Notes: generated by a model not told the origin, from the letters alone. 64,000 nucleotides of DNA from Paenibacillus aquistagni (GCF_900177815.1 NZ_FXAZ01000001.1:1116001-1180000), one strand, 5' to 3'. Counted from the first letter of the stretch, positions 15,281 through 25,093 are shown. Made by a program: numbers and translations.

Positions 15281-16696
15281 ATGCTGTTCAGACAAGTGTA
15301 TGATTATATTAGGATTAGGATGAAGCGCGGAGAGTGGCATGAGCATGACAAGCTTCCTTCTGTACGTTTGCTCGCGATGGAATTGAATGTGAACCGACTG
15401 ACCGTCTTCAAGGCCTACCAGCTGTTAAAGCAAGAAGGGCTCGTATATGTAAAGGAGAAGTCAGGGTATTACGTTAGCCCGGAGCACTTGAATAACCGTG
15501 AAGCTGCCTATCAGGGGGGCGCTTTGAAGCATGCTTCAGCGCCGGATATTCGCAATAAGCTGTCTGATATTCATCGCGTAGAAGCATCTAATCAGTTCTC
15601 CAAGGCGTTAATCGATCCTGGGCTGTTGCCCAACCTGTTCTTGTCTGATTATGTGAAGCGTGTGTTTGATCTGTATCCCAAACTAATGGGTACCTATTCC
15701 ACAGCGCAAGGGGACGAGGAACTTCGCACGGTTCTTGCAGCATATCTGAACCAGCAGTTTTACACGGATTGTCACGCTTCGGAACTAATCATCACGACGG
15801 GAGCACAACAGGCGATCGATCTCATCACTCGGATGTGGATCAGGCCTATGGATGCAATTCTCGTTGAACGCCCGACCTACAGCGCGGCGCTTGATGTATT
15901 CCGTGCACAAGGCGCACGACTGATTCCTGTGGAATTCGCTCCTGAGGGCTATGACATGGAGCAGGTCGAATTATTAATGAAGGAACACAGGCCAAGATTT
16001 TTCTATCTGAATCCAACCTTTCATAATCCAACAGGGTATACATTGCCTGCTGATCAGCGCAAGCAGCTTCTGGAGCTAGCCGAAGCCTACCAATGTTTGC
16101 TTATTGAAGATGATTCCTTTCATGACATTTATTTTGATCAGCGCCCTCCGCGACCTCTGTATGCATACGATACAAGCGGTTGGACGATCTATATCCGAAG
16201 CTTCTGCAAATATGTAGCGCCAGGCTTGCGAATCTGTGCAGTTGTTGGCAGTCAGGACATCATTAATTCATTGATCAAAGCCAAGTCTCTGGCTGATAAC
16301 GGCACGCCGCTTGTCACCCAAAAAATATTTTTGCATTATTTCCAATCGACACGAATGCAGCAGCATTTGGAGAAACTGCGTATCGCGCTGCAGATCCGAA
16401 AGGATGTCATGGAAGAGGAGTTGAGACAGTCCGGGCTTCCGTGGACTTGGGCAAGTCCCAATGGTGGATTGAATTTGTGGATACAGCTTCCTGAAGGGCT
16501 CAGCGCGCAAAGGCTGCTAGAAGAGGCTCTTCGCCAATCTCTGACTTTTGTACCGGGTGCAATCTGTGATCCCTTGGATCAGATTGAGGATCACATTCGA
16601 TTGAGCTATTCCTTTATGAATGAGGCAAGCATTCGGATTGGAATCAGGGTACTGGCACAGGTGGCATCCGATATTCTTGATCGTGAGCAAATGTAG
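15281..16696 (+). CDS. MocR-family (GntR HTH + aminotransferase) regulator
   Basis: ATG 15281 follows GGAGGG by six bases; an upstream in-frame ATG at 15257 has none. Residues 1-75 form a GntR winged helix (KLPSVRLLAMELNVNRLTVFKAYQLLKQEGLVYVKEKSGYYV). The rest (about 100-470) is a fold-type I aminotransferase-like domain: GAQQAIDLI, FYLNPTFHNPTGYTL, LIEDDSFHDIYFD, and SFCKYVAPGLRI whose Lys is the PLP-binding position. Such regulators sense PLP-linked amino acids or amines through an external aldimine. The divergent EamA exporter is the expected target. A 14-base-stem terminator lies 55 bases after the stop. Confidence 0.9.
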   Translation: MLFRQVYDYIRIRMKRGEWHEHDKLPSVRLLAMELNVNRLTVFKAYQLLKQEGLVYVKEKSGYYVSPEHLNNREAAYQGGALKHASAPDIRNKLSDIHRVEASNQFSKALIDPGLLPNLFLSDYVKRVFDLYPKLMGTYSTAQGDEELRTVLAAYLNQQFYTDCHASELIITTGAQQAIDLITRMWIRPMDAILVERPTYSAALDVFRAQGARLIPVEFAPEGYDMEQVELLMKEHRPRFFYLNPTFHNPTGYTLPADQRKQLLELAEAYQCLLIEDDSFHDIYFDQRPPRPLYAYDTSGWTIYIRSFCKYVAPGLRICAVVGSQDIINSLIKAKSLADNGTPLVTQKIFLHYFQSTRMQQHLEKLRIALQIRKDVMEEELRQSGLPWTWASPNGGLNLWIQLPEGLSAQRLLEEALRQSLTFVPGAICDPLDQIEDHIRLSYSFMNEASIRIGIRVLAQVASDILDREQM

Positions 16697-16750
16697 TTGG
16701 GCGCTTATCTATTGTAGAAGATCAAGACAATGAATTAGAAGCAGTGCCAC

Positions 16751-16787
16751 AGAGAAGAGCCCGCTGTCCAAATGCGGGCTCTTCTCT
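16751..16787. terminator. 14-base-stem terminator hairpin
   Basis: AGAGAAGAGCCCGC (16751-16764) is perfectly inverted at 16774-16787 with a 9-base loop. It lies between the convergent MocR and DUF2812 genes and probably terminates from either side, although T runs are short. Confidence 0.75.
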
Positions 16788-16906
16788 GTTCATCCATGTT
16801 CGTAATGCTAACCTTCGAACATGCTTAGCAGTTTCCCATTAAACAGCTGTATTGGTGCGCAACCATAAGCATCCATAGTTTCGAACAGATAAGACGGGGA
16901 TGTTGT

Positions 16907-17536
16907 TTAATCAAAAGTCTTACTTTCTTCTTTTAGCTGATTAACCAGTGAAAAATATTTCACCATTGGGATAACAAACAGAATGCTAAAAAATAGTATT
17001 ACAGCCCTGAGCACCCATGTCATAGCCGGTGATAACGAAGATACATTCGGAATGAATGTAATAGCACTTAACCCGATCATCATAAGAACTGCCCAAACAT
17101 AAGTTCGCTTAACCGACTTGTAAGCATTCAATTTATCACTAACATCTGTATACAATTCAAACGGTTTACCATCTTTCTTTTTTTCTAAAATTAAAAGCTC
17201 TTTGTTAAACCCGCCGGGCGAGGTGGAGATATGCCCCATACCCTTTGCGTATGGCCGCCACCTTATCTTTCCATATGAAAGATTCCAATTGATATTTTTG
17301 GTAAAAGTGCGAAAACCCATGTCTTCAAGGTACCGACGATAATCCTTTGCTTTGGAATAGGCTCTATCCCCAACAAACTCTATGGCATATTCATATTCAT
17401 TTGGTTTGCATTCATCAAAAGTATATGTCATTATCCCACATTTTTTGAGCCGATAACCGCACTTAGCCATACTATTCAACCATTTCTCCTGCTCATCAAG
17501 AAAATCAAAAAAGTATCGTAATACTGTTCTGCTCAT
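16907..17536 (-). CDS. DUF2812 membrane protein
   Basis: A 209-residue protein with a conserved N-terminal cytosolic part (FFDFLDEQEKWLNSMAKCGYRLKKCG...YTFDECKPNEYEYAIEF) characteristic of DUF2812, followed by two membrane helices (about 143-162 and 170-192). Its start overlaps the PadR regulator stop by 4 bases, the usual PadR-DUF2812 pairing in Firmicutes. It is believed to modulate the regulator or respond to envelope stress, but no member's function is established to my knowledge. Codon use is A/T-richer than the flanks. Confidence 0.85.
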   Translation of the reverse strand: MSRTVLRYFFDFLDEQEKWLNSMAKCGYRLKKCGIMTYTFDECKPNEYEYAIEFVGDRAYSKAKDYRRYLEDMGFRTFTKNINWNLSYGKIRWRPYAKGMGHISTSPGGFNKELLILEKKKDGKPFELYTDVSDKLNAYKSVKRTYVWAVLMMIGLSAITFIPNVSSLSPAMTWVLRAVILFFSILFVIPMVKYFSLVNQLKEESKTFD

Positions 17537-17874
17537 GTAATTCTGTCCCCCTTAATAATTGTTGAGGCCAATTTCCAAACTTCGACTATACGCTTTAATT
17601 CTTCTTCAGCTTTTTGTTTGCCAAGACCGGTAATAACATACTCTTTTTTCTTGCTATCAAATTCATTTCCAGATGGAGCAATCCACTTTTTCTTGACTAA
17701 TGTGTTGATGGCACCATATAAGGTGCCAGCACCTAGAACAACTCGTCCATTTGTTTCATTTTCAATGAACTGCATAATTCCGTACCCGTGATTAGGTGTA
17801 TATACAGCTAACAGCACTAGAAATGTTGTTTCCGTCAGAGCACCACCTTTTATATTGTCTCTGATATAAACCAC
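17533..17874 (-). CDS. PadR-family transcriptional repressor
   Basis: The 113-residue winged-helix protein has GALTETTFLVLLAVYTPNHGYGIMQFI and GRVVLGAGTLYGAINTLVKKKWI followed by the C-terminal dimer helix, as in short PadR proteins. The GTG start given here overlaps its own Shine-Dalgarno (AGGGAG, 17879-17874). Homologues begin around the same place, so the real start could be a near-cognate codon a few positions downstream. It sits in an operon with DUF2812 behind an excellent promoter with a 12-base inverted repeat, so autorepression is expected. Confidence 0.85.
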   Translation of the reverse strand: MVYIRDNIKGGALTETTFLVLLAVYTPNHGYGIMQFIENETNGRVVLGAGTLYGAINTLVKKKWIAPSGNEFDSKKKEYVITGLGKQKAEEELKRIVEVWKLASTIIKGDRIT

Positions 17875-17881
17875 TCCCTAA

Positions 17882-17930
17882 ATATTACGTTTACTGTAAT
17901 ATGTATATCACTAAACGTAATATGTGTCAA
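17882..17930 (-). promoter_or_regulatory. PadR promoter with perfect 12-base inverted-repeat operator
   Basis: On the minus strand TTGACA (17930-17925), a 17-base spacer and TATACA (17907-17902) form a near-consensus promoter. ATATTACGTTTA (17882-17893) and TAAACGTAATAT (17912-17923) are perfectly inverted around the -10 element, one arm in the spacer and one at the start site. This is the obvious autorepressor operator. Confidence 0.8.
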
Positions 17931-18086
17931 TGCATTTCAAATGAAATCATCAAACCGTGATCTTGTTACTGACATCTAACTTTTTTTATTAGAAAGAAAG
18001 CATGGAAGGATCCATGAAAGGAATATTTGTCTTCTCCCTAGGTAACGCTACATGTTATCGCAATTGTCAAAAAGGGGGGCATTTCT

Positions 18087-19634
18087 GTGGGATTTTTTCA
18101 AAAGATGTTCAGCAATAATCCTAGAAAAAGCAGCTCTATATCGAAGATGCCTGTTCTAACGCCACAGCCTCTATTACCAAACATTCAAGAGAACATTAAC
18201 TATGTAAAGGAAGCATTATTTCATACGGATGATTTGATCCATCAGACATTGTCCATCCCAGGGTACAACAGTGAATTTCTGTTTTTATATTCGATGTGCG
18301 ACCAGAAGAAGATACGAGATGAGATTCTAAAGCCAATCTCCGATCATCGTCATCTCGATCAGGAGCTAAAAGAAATTCTAATCGACATGCGTGCCAACAA
18401 GCATGATGATCTAGAAAATGTGATTGATCTGCTGGTCAAGGGCAACGCTGTTCTGTTTATAGAAGGATTTACAGAGTGTTATGTTATCGAGGTGAGGTCG
18501 AGCCACGAACGCAATGTCGCGGAGCCAAGCAATGAAAAGACAGTGGAAGGATCGCATGCAGGCTTTGTCGAGAGTCTTACCATTAATCTGCAGCTTGTTC
18601 GCAAACATATTGAGAATCGAAATCTTGTTGTCAGACGCTATAAGCTAGGTAAGCAGACGAGAGCAGAGACCGTGTTAATCTATCTGAACAATCTTGCTAA
18701 TCCTGAGTTGATTGATGAGATTAATGAACGGCTGCGCAGTATTAATGCGGACAATATCACCTCAACAGAATTCATTGAGGAATATATTGAAGATACATCC
18801 TTGTCGCCTTTCCCACAGCTGCTGCATACAGAGAGGCCAGACCGTGTAATTGCAAATTTGCTTGAAGGAAGAGCGGCCTTGCTGGCCGAAGGAAGTCCGA
18901 CTGCATTATTGATGCCCGTCACATTCTTTTCGTTTTATCAATCTCCAGATGATTATTACTTTCGTTCCTTTTCTGGTTCCTTCATCCGATTCATTCGGAT
19001 CGTCAGCTTCGTTATTGCGATCTGTTTGCCGGCGTATTATATTGCCGTGGTGTCTTTTCATTATGAGGTCATTCCCCAGGATCTCCTACTGCCGATTAAG
19101 AGCAGTATTGAACATATTCCATATCCACCGATTCTGGAGGCTCTGTTTATGGAATTAACGATTGAGCTTCTGCGTGAAGCTGGAATTCGACTGCCGGGTC
19201 CTGTCGGACAAACCATCGGGATTGTAGGTGGGCTTGTTATTGGCGATGCCGTTATAAAAGCGGGACTTGTATCGAACGCGATGATTATCGTCGTTGCCTT
19301 GACTGCAATCTCTTCTTTTGTAGTGCCCTCACATGAAATGAGCTCATCCGTGCGTATTCTACGGTTTCCAGTGATGATCGGCGCTTCGCTCTTTGGATTC
19401 TTCGGCATTGTCTACAGTCTAATGATGATCCTAATTCATTTATGCAGCCTTCATTCGTTTGGAACACCATACTTTGCACCTGTAGCACCGTTTCGTTTGA
19501 AGGATTGGAAAGACATGATCATTCGATTTCCACAATGGAAGCTAAATCAACGCTCGAATGATCCTGCTCCGCAGAAATTGAGTCAAGAGGGATATTCAGG
19601 GGAGGGGCATCATGGAGATGACCAAGCAGAATAA
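18087..19634 (+). CDS. germinant receptor A subunit (GerA family)
   Basis: GTG start six bases after AAAAAGGGGGG. The 515-residue protein has the GerA layout: a hydrophilic N-terminal half (1-290) containing HAGFVESLTINLQLVRKHI and the SPFPQLLHTERPDRVIANLLEGR segment, then about five membrane helices from residue 300, and a hydrophilic tail. The motif ELLREAGIRLPGPVGQTIGIVGGLVIGDA is the family hallmark. It forms the inner-spore-membrane nutrient receptor with the B and C subunits encoded next, and overlaps the B gene by 23 bases. A candidate sigma-G -35 (GGAATA, near 18020) is present but the -10 is poor. Confidence 0.95.
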   Translation: MGFFQKMFSNNPRKSSSISKMPVLTPQPLLPNIQENINYVKEALFHTDDLIHQTLSIPGYNSEFLFLYSMCDQKKIRDEILKPISDHRHLDQELKEILIDMRANKHDDLENVIDLLVKGNAVLFIEGFTECYVIEVRSSHERNVAEPSNEKTVEGSHAGFVESLTINLQLVRKHIENRNLVVRRYKLGKQTRAETVLIYLNNLANPELIDEINERLRSINADNITSTEFIEEYIEDTSLSPFPQLLHTERPDRVIANLLEGRAALLAEGSPTALLMPVTFFSFYQSPDDYYFRSFSGSFIRFIRIVSFVIAICLPAYYIAVVSFHYEVIPQDLLLPIKSSIEHIPYPPILEALFMELTIELLREAGIRLPGPVGQTIGIVGGLVIGDAVIKAGLVSNAMIIVVALTAISSFVVPSHEMSSSVRILRFPVMIGASLFGFFGIVYSLMMILIHLCSLHSFGTPYFAPVAPFRLKDWKDMIIRFPQWKLNQRSNDPAPQKLSQEGYSGEGHHGDDQAE

Positions 19635-20721
19635 TCTATTAACTTCTGGACAGCTCATTTTTATGATTATTCAGACTCAAATCGGGGTGGGCTTGCTTGG
19701 TCTTACGAATCAAGTACATGAGGATGCAAAAGGGGACTCGTGGATCTCTGTCATCGTTGCTGGCTTGCTGGTCCAGGTGTTTATCTCTATCATGTGGATG
19801 CTCAGCAAAAGATTTGAAAATCAAACGATCTACGATTATTTGCCTAAGGTGCTTGGTCGATATATCGGCACGATCATCCACTTCTGCTACGTCGTTTATT
19901 TCATGCTGGTGGCGAGCTTTATCGTGATTCAATTCAGCAAGACTGTCCAGAATTGGGTGCTGATTGATACACCGCGTTGGATCGTAATGGGTATGATGTG
20001 TTGTGTGTGCTTCTATCTGGTCAAGGAAAACTTAAGGACGATTGCCCGCTTCTTCGTGCTGGTGTTTTTTTGCAACATTGCAGTCATTGTCATTGCTGCT
20101 TATGCCTATATCCACGTGAACTTCCTATATCTGCTCCCTGTTGGACAAGAGGGAATATGGAATATAACGAAAGGGGTGCATCGAGCGATGACCTCTTTTG
20201 CAGGTTATGAGATGCTGCTAATCTGCTATCCTTTTGTGGGCGGCACGAACAAGCAAAAATTCAAAGCGGCAAGCATAGCCAATCTCTTTACAACGATCCT
20301 GTATACCTTTGCCGTCTTAACGAGTATTATCGTATTCAGCCCGCCTGAACTCGCCTTATTGCCTCAGCCCTTGCTGTACATGGTCAAGGCCTTGTCATTT
20401 ACGGTTATTGAGCGACCGGACCTTTATTTTTTATCTTTATGGGCCGTTGTTGCAGCCACCTCCTTTATGGGATACACCTATATGGCATCACGAGGACTTG
20501 CCAACTTATTTCAAGCACATAGCAGTCATCAGCGCGCTGTTCCTTATGCAGTCGGGATTACGTTTACGCTTGCTGTTATCTTTCAGAATCCAAGATACTT
20601 ATATCTTTATCAGTGGATCTTGTCTGCAAGTGACTACATCTTTGTGATTGGCGTTCCTATCATACTGCTGCTAATATCGGTAATGCTTCACAAAAGCCAA
20701 GTAAAGGAGAGGATAGGATGA
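19612..20721 (+). CDS. germinant receptor B subunit (GerB-type permease)
   Basis: Ten-helix spore germination permease of the APC superfamily, 369 residues; GQLIFMIIQTQIGVGLLGLTN at the first helix and FAGYEMLLICYPFV in helix 6 are typical. B subunits of this family hold the nutrient-binding pocket. GGGGAGGGG sits just before the ATG, which lies inside the end of the A gene, and its own stop overlaps the C gene start as ATGA, so the three subunits are translationally coupled. Ligand specificity (amino acid or sugar) cannot be read. Confidence 0.95.
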   Translation: MEMTKQNNLLTSGQLIFMIIQTQIGVGLLGLTNQVHEDAKGDSWISVIVAGLLVQVFISIMWMLSKRFENQTIYDYLPKVLGRYIGTIIHFCYVVYFMLVASFIVIQFSKTVQNWVLIDTPRWIVMGMMCCVCFYLVKENLRTIARFFVLVFFCNIAVIVIAAYAYIHVNFLYLLPVGQEGIWNITKGVHRAMTSFAGYEMLLICYPFVGGTNKQKFKAASIANLFTTILYTFAVLTSIIVFSPPELALLPQPLLYMVKALSFTVIERPDLYFLSLWAVVAATSFMGYTYMASRGLANLFQAHSSHQRAVPYAVGITFTLAVIFQNPRYLYLYQWILSASDYIFVIGVPIILLLISVMLHKSQVKERIG

Positions 20722-21824
20722 AAATTGTAAAAATCATCTTGTCCATATGCTTACTGCTATTGACGGGTTGTTGGGATCAGCAAATGCTGAAAGATGACCG
20801 CTTGGCTTATGTGATAGGATATGATCTTTCTTCTGAAGGAATGATACAATCGACGACGGTATTGCTCAAGGTAAGTGGCCTGCCTGCTGATAAAAGTGAG
20901 ATCAGTGAGGTTCACACCGCAACCGGATTTACGAGCAGACATACCCGTGACATCACAGATCGCGAAGTACCTGGCAAACTATCCGCATCCAAACTTAGGA
21001 TGCTTCTTATTGGTGAAGACATGGCCAAGCAAGGGGTTTATCCTCTGCTTGATGTGTACTATCGGGATCCAAAGAGTGCACTCAATTCTAAGGTGGCCAT
21101 TGTCAAAAGAAGTGCGCATGACCTGATTGCGACAAAAACGAAAAGTACCCAGATCAATGGAGAGTTTAACAAATTGATAAAAAGCGGTGAGAAAAGAACC
21201 GTCGTTCCAACTGTAAACCTTGAGCTAATCTGCACCCATATGCTTGATCCTGGCGAAGACTTTGCAGTCCCGTATTTAACTCAACATGATACGAATCCTG
21301 TCATCGAAGGTATTGCAATGTTTAATGATGATAAAATGATGGGAGTCTTAAATTCAGAAGACTCCTTGATGTATCTGCTGATGAAAAATAAATTAGCGAA
21401 GACAGCCAGCCTAACGCTCGAAGTTGACAAGAATGAAGCACAAAAGCCTTACAACTATATTGCGCTTGATTTTCAAAGGGTTAAGCGCAAACTGAACGTG
21501 AGCGTGGATGGCTATAAGCAGATTAAGGTCCTGCTTGATCTTAAAGTGAAGGTAACGGCTATCGAATACCCAAAAGACCATCTATACTTGAATCGCACGC
21601 TAGAGAAGCTGGATCAAAAATTATCGCAAGATCTAACCCACAAAGCAGAAGCAGTTGTCAGACAAATGCAGGACTGTAATCACGATGGACTTGGGATTGG
21701 ACGACGAATCATTGCTTATTATCCAAATACTTGGAAGAAACTTAATTGGGAAGAAGATTATCGCAACATTGAGATCATACCGAAGGTAACCGTTGAAATT
21801 GTAAACCATGGCATTGTGAACTAA
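20718..21824 (+). CDS. germinant receptor C subunit (GerC lipoprotein)
   Basis: A lipoprotein signal peptide ends in the lipobox LLTGC at residues 14-18, followed by WDQQMLKDDRLAYVIGYDL, typical of GerC. The rest (368 residues in all) is the three-domain GerC fold with a C-terminal long helix region (LEKLDQKLSQDLTHKAEAVVRQMQ). It anchors to the outer face of the inner spore membrane and is required for receptor function. It is the last gene of the operon, followed seven bases later by a strong terminator. Confidence 0.95.
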   Translation: MKIVKIILSICLLLLTGCWDQQMLKDDRLAYVIGYDLSSEGMIQSTTVLLKVSGLPADKSEISEVHTATGFTSRHTRDITDREVPGKLSASKLRMLLIGEDMAKQGVYPLLDVYYRDPKSALNSKVAIVKRSAHDLIATKTKSTQINGEFNKLIKSGEKRTVVPTVNLELICTHMLDPGEDFAVPYLTQHDTNPVIEGIAMFNDDKMMGVLNSEDSLMYLLMKNKLAKTASLTLEVDKNEAQKPYNYIALDFQRVKRKLNVSVDGYKQIKVLLDLKVKVTAIEYPKDHLYLNRTLEKLDQKLSQDLTHKAEAVVRQMQDCNHDGLGIGRRIIAYYPNTWKKLNWEEDYRNIEIIPKVTVEIVNHGIVN

Positions 21825-21830
21825 CGGATA

Positions 21831-21855
21831 AACCGCGTTGATGACGCGGTTTTTT
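21831..21855 (+). terminator. terminator of the gerA-gerB-gerC operon
   Basis: AACCGCGT (21831-21838) pairs with ACGCGGTT (21844-21851) and runs into a string of Ts to 21855. Compact, GC-rich, immediately after the operon. Confidence 0.9.
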
Positions 21856-22053
21856 GTGTGCAAACCATTATTACGGCTGAAATAGAGAAATTCCTCCCTG
21901 TAAATTGGATATTATCCCTTTCTGAGCGATAGCCTTTTCCTGATAATGAAGGTGTAAGAAAGAAGCAACCATCTAAAAAGAAGGGAGGTTATTTAGCAAC
22001 CCCATATTTGTAAACGCTGTCATTATTGGTTGAGAAAAGGAGGAAGATGACGA

Positions 22054-23895
22054 ATGATTGGATCTCGCATTGCAATTCGCCAGTTATGGGTCATGATCTT
22101 GGTTGCCGCTCTAGTCTTGTCGCTTGTTCAAGGGATGGGAGTAGGGGTGCAAACAGCGAGTGCAGCTGTCAGCAGCAAGACAATTGTAGGGTACTGGCAT
22201 AATTTCGACAATGGTTCAGGCTTTATTAAGCTGCGAGATGTATCTCCAAAGTTTGATGTCATCAATGTATCTTTTGCAGAACCAACCTCAGGTGTTACGA
22301 ACGGAACGATTGGCTTTACCCCTTACAACTACACGGAAGCAGAGTTTAAAGCAGATGTCGCTTATCTGCAAGGCCAAGGAAAGAAAGTAATCATCTCTAT
22401 TGGCGGGCAAAATGGTCAAGTACAGCTTGCAAGCACTACAGCTAGAGACAATTTTGTTCAATCTGTAACCGCGATCATTGAGAAGTATGGTTTTGACGGC
22501 CTTGATGTTGACTTCGAAGGCCACTCCTTGTACTTGAACACGGGTGACAGTGATTTTAAAAATCCCACCACCCCCGTTATTGTCAACTTAATTGCTGCTC
22601 TAAGAAGCATCAATAATCACTTTGGCACTAACAATTTCTACCTCACCATGGCCCCTGAGACCTTCTTCGTTCAACTTGGTTATTCCTTCTATGGCGGAAG
22701 CTGCATCAGCTGTGATAGTCGAGCCGGCGCTTACTTGCCGGTCATCTACGCTACCCGCGATATTCTAGATTGGCTGCAAGTGCAAAATTATAATTCTGGC
22801 CCGATCATTGGGCTTGATGACCAGTATCATACTATGGGCAACGCTGACTTCCATGTGGCTATGGCTGATATGCTCTTGACAGGATTTCCAGTCGCCAAAA
22901 ACACAAACCATATCTTCCCGGCCCTCCGTCCTGATCAGATATTGCTTGGTCTTCCAGCCAACGCGAATGCTGGCGGCGGCTTCACAAGTGTAACGGAGGT
23001 TCATAAAGCATTAAATGCGATCATGAAAGGCATTCAGCTGCCAAGCTATCAAATGCGGAGCAGTACCTCAGGGTTTGCCGACTTCCGTGGCGTTATGACA
23101 TGGTCGATTAATTGGGATAAGTTCAACAACTTTGAATTCTCGAACAGCCATCGTGCTTACCTCGATGCCATTACTCCACCAGTACCGGATACACAGCCTC
23201 CAACCGCGCCTGCCAATGTAACGGTCACGTCCACATCCTCAACGAGTGTATCGCTCAGCTGGACCGCTTCTACTGATAACGTTGGGGTGACAGGATATAC
23301 GGTCTCATATGGAAGTCAGAGCGTTGAGTCGACAAGTACGAACGCTATGATCAACAATCTGACGCCAGATACCACCTATGTGTTTACCGTATCAGCCAAA
23401 GATGCGAAGGGCAACCAGTCCGCTGCAAGCGCTCCACTCACTGTTAAGACAGACCCTTCTAATTCAGGTCAGGATACCATTCCGCCATCCTCACCAAGCA
23501 ATGTGCAGGTCGTATCCAAATCCGCGTCCAGCGTCACTTTGAACTGGAATGCTTCGACAGACAATGTCGGTGTTGTGGGATATACTATTGCTTATGGGAG
23601 CGCAATGATTCAAGTATTAACGACACAGGCGACGATCAGCGCCTTAACGCCGAATACAAGCTATACGTTCACGATTACGGCTAAGGATGCAGCAGGCAAT
23701 ACATCCACGGCTGCAAGCATTAGCGTGACGACAGATGCGCAAGCGGGAGCTCAAGCTTGGGCGCCTAATGTCAGCTACAAGGTTAATGATGAGGTGAGCT
23801 ACAGCGGCAACACATACGTCTGTCGTCAGCCTCACACCTCCTTGCAAGGCTGGGAACCGCCTAATGTGCCTGCCTTGTGGCTTTTGAAGCCATAA
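22054..23895 (+). CDS. secreted GH18 chitinase with two FN3 and one chitin-binding domain
   Basis: AAAGGAGG lies ten bases before the ATG. A signal peptide (about 1-40, ending VQTASAAVS) leads into a GH18 TIM barrel (about 42-380): KTIVGYWHNF, KVIISIGGQNG, and the catalytic DGLDVDFE with Glu about 155, then MTWSINWD. Two fibronectin type III repeats follow (about 388-472 and 485-563, each beginning PP..P.NV), then a C-terminal CBM5/12 (about 567-613, AWAPNVSYKVNDEVSYSGNTYVC...W). The order resembles ChiD of Niallia/Bacillus circulans. It would hydrolyse external chitin from fungi or arthropods. It is monocistronic with its own terminator. Confidence 0.95.
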   Translation: MIGSRIAIRQLWVMILVAALVLSLVQGMGVGVQTASAAVSSKTIVGYWHNFDNGSGFIKLRDVSPKFDVINVSFAEPTSGVTNGTIGFTPYNYTEAEFKADVAYLQGQGKKVIISIGGQNGQVQLASTTARDNFVQSVTAIIEKYGFDGLDVDFEGHSLYLNTGDSDFKNPTTPVIVNLIAALRSINNHFGTNNFYLTMAPETFFVQLGYSFYGGSCISCDSRAGAYLPVIYATRDILDWLQVQNYNSGPIIGLDDQYHTMGNADFHVAMADMLLTGFPVAKNTNHIFPALRPDQILLGLPANANAGGGFTSVTEVHKALNAIMKGIQLPSYQMRSSTSGFADFRGVMTWSINWDKFNNFEFSNSHRAYLDAITPPVPDTQPPTAPANVTVTSTSSTSVSLSWTASTDNVGVTGYTVSYGSQSVESTSTNAMINNLTPDTTYVFTVSAKDAKGNQSAASAPLTVKTDPSNSGQDTIPPSSPSNVQVVSKSASSVTLNWNASTDNVGVVGYTIAYGSAMIQVLTTQATISALTPNTSYTFTITAKDAAGNTSTAASISVTTDAQAGAQAWAPNVSYKVNDEVSYSGNTYVCRQPHTSLQGWEPPNVPALWLLKP

Positions 23896-23954
23896 GCTCA
23901 TCCATCTGAGCAGATGATCCCTGTAATCTCAATGAATCAGTAAGAGATAAGATG

Positions 23955-24004
23955 AAGCAGCTGTCCCTTGGCATCGTTAATGAAGGGAGCAGCTGCTTTG
24001 TCAT
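23955..24004 (+). terminator. nested hairpin terminator after chitinase
   Basis: AAGCAGCTG (23955-23963) pairs with CAGCTGCTT (23990-23998), with an inner CCCTT/AAGGG stem (23965-23969 and 23983-23987). A weak T-rich tail follows. It lies between convergent chitinase and AraC genes. Confidence 0.7.
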
Positions 24005-24071
24005 TTGATATTGCAATCGGTGTCTTCCTAAGAGCAGACTATCGATCTTATCCCGGTATGAAGATGTAATA

Positions 24072-24950
24072 TTATCCATGTTGCCTTTCGTCACGAGCCT
24101 CCCGATATTGGCGCGGGGTAGTCCCATTCAATTGGCGAAACAGTCTAGAAAAGTAGTGGACGGAGGAGAAGCCATGCTTCTCAGCAATATCTGTTATGCT
24201 AAGACTCGTATTCATCAAATCCTCTTTGGCTCTAATCATTCGAAAGTGATTGATATACTGCGTGGGAGGCATTCCCGTCGCTTTTTTGAACAGTTCAAAA
24301 AAATATCCCCTGCTAATCTGCAGCTCTTGATAATAAGCCGACAGCGACTGCAGCTCTCCACGTATCAAATCCTGATCTAATCTAGATAACACCTTGATCA
24401 TTCGTTGATCCATGAAATATTGTTGCTGTAATACGACAGATAAGAAATATTCAATAAATAGAAGAAAGTAGCTTTGGCATTTCAAACTGCGCATATAGGT
24501 ATGCTCATCAGGATAACAATTTTCTGTGTAGAAGCTCTCGAAACGATCAACCCATAATCGAACAGAATCTGTTTGTGTATATTCTGGAATAGGGTAGGGA
24601 AAAGCTGGCCCGACTAGAGCGCGAATCAACTGCTCCTCATCGTAGCATATCGTGCTTGGAGATGAAAAATGAGCTCTTCGATCTACGTGAGACCAATCAA
24701 AATAGCAGCATACGTGCACCATAGGATCGCTAGTATCGGCAATCCAATCATGAGGCTGTCCAGCTGGAATATAGATGATGGAACCCGATTGGACATGATA
24801 GGTTCGTCCACAAGTTTGCAGTATCCCTTTGCCCTCACTGATCACATATAGAGATGAGGAATAACAATAGCGGCTGCGGCTTGTTTGATTTTTGGAAAAA
24901 GGATAACGAGTGGCGTAATTGACATAAGGGTGAAAAGCCGCAAGATCCAT
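24072..24950 (-). CDS. AraC-family regulator (cupin + double HTH)
   Basis: The start at 24950 follows AAAGGGGGAG; an open frame further upstream has no site. The N-terminal cupin domain (about 1-150) contains LYVISEGKGILQTCGRTYHVQSGSIIYIPAGQPHDW. The C-terminal HTH pair (about 190-290) has LQISRGYFFELFKKATGMPPTQYINHFRMIRAKEDL and ITDIAEKHGFSSVHYFSRLFRQLNGTTPRQYR. Such Paenibacillus regulators usually sense sugars or plant compounds and control an adjacent enzyme. It is divergent from the PhyH-HEAT gene with a 143-base gap, so that gene is the probable target. Confidence 0.9.
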   Translation of the reverse strand: MDLAAFHPYVNYATRYPFSKNQTSRSRYCYSSSLYVISEGKGILQTCGRTYHVQSGSIIYIPAGQPHDWIADTSDPMVHVCCYFDWSHVDRRAHFSSPSTICYDEEQLIRALVGPAFPYPIPEYTQTDSVRLWVDRFESFYTENCYPDEHTYMRSLKCQSYFLLFIEYFLSVVLQQQYFMDQRMIKVLSRLDQDLIRGELQSLSAYYQELQISRGYFFELFKKATGMPPTQYINHFRMIRAKEDLMNTSLSITDIAEKHGFSSVHYFSRLFRQLNGTTPRQYREARDERQHG

Positions 24951-25093
24951 CGTGTAATCTCCCCCTTTGTGACATTTATCATTAGATTGCAAGACGATTG
25001 TACAAAAGGTTGACTCCCATGTAAATACGACCAGCATGCTAGCTGCTACAATACCTCTGAAGTAAAAAGAAGTAACGGAAGGGGAGGTAGTCC

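Noticed and set aside
22000..22053. c-di-GMP riboswitch upstream of the chitinase, as seen in some Paenibacillus chitinase genes
   Set aside because: The conserved GEMM core sequences are not present.
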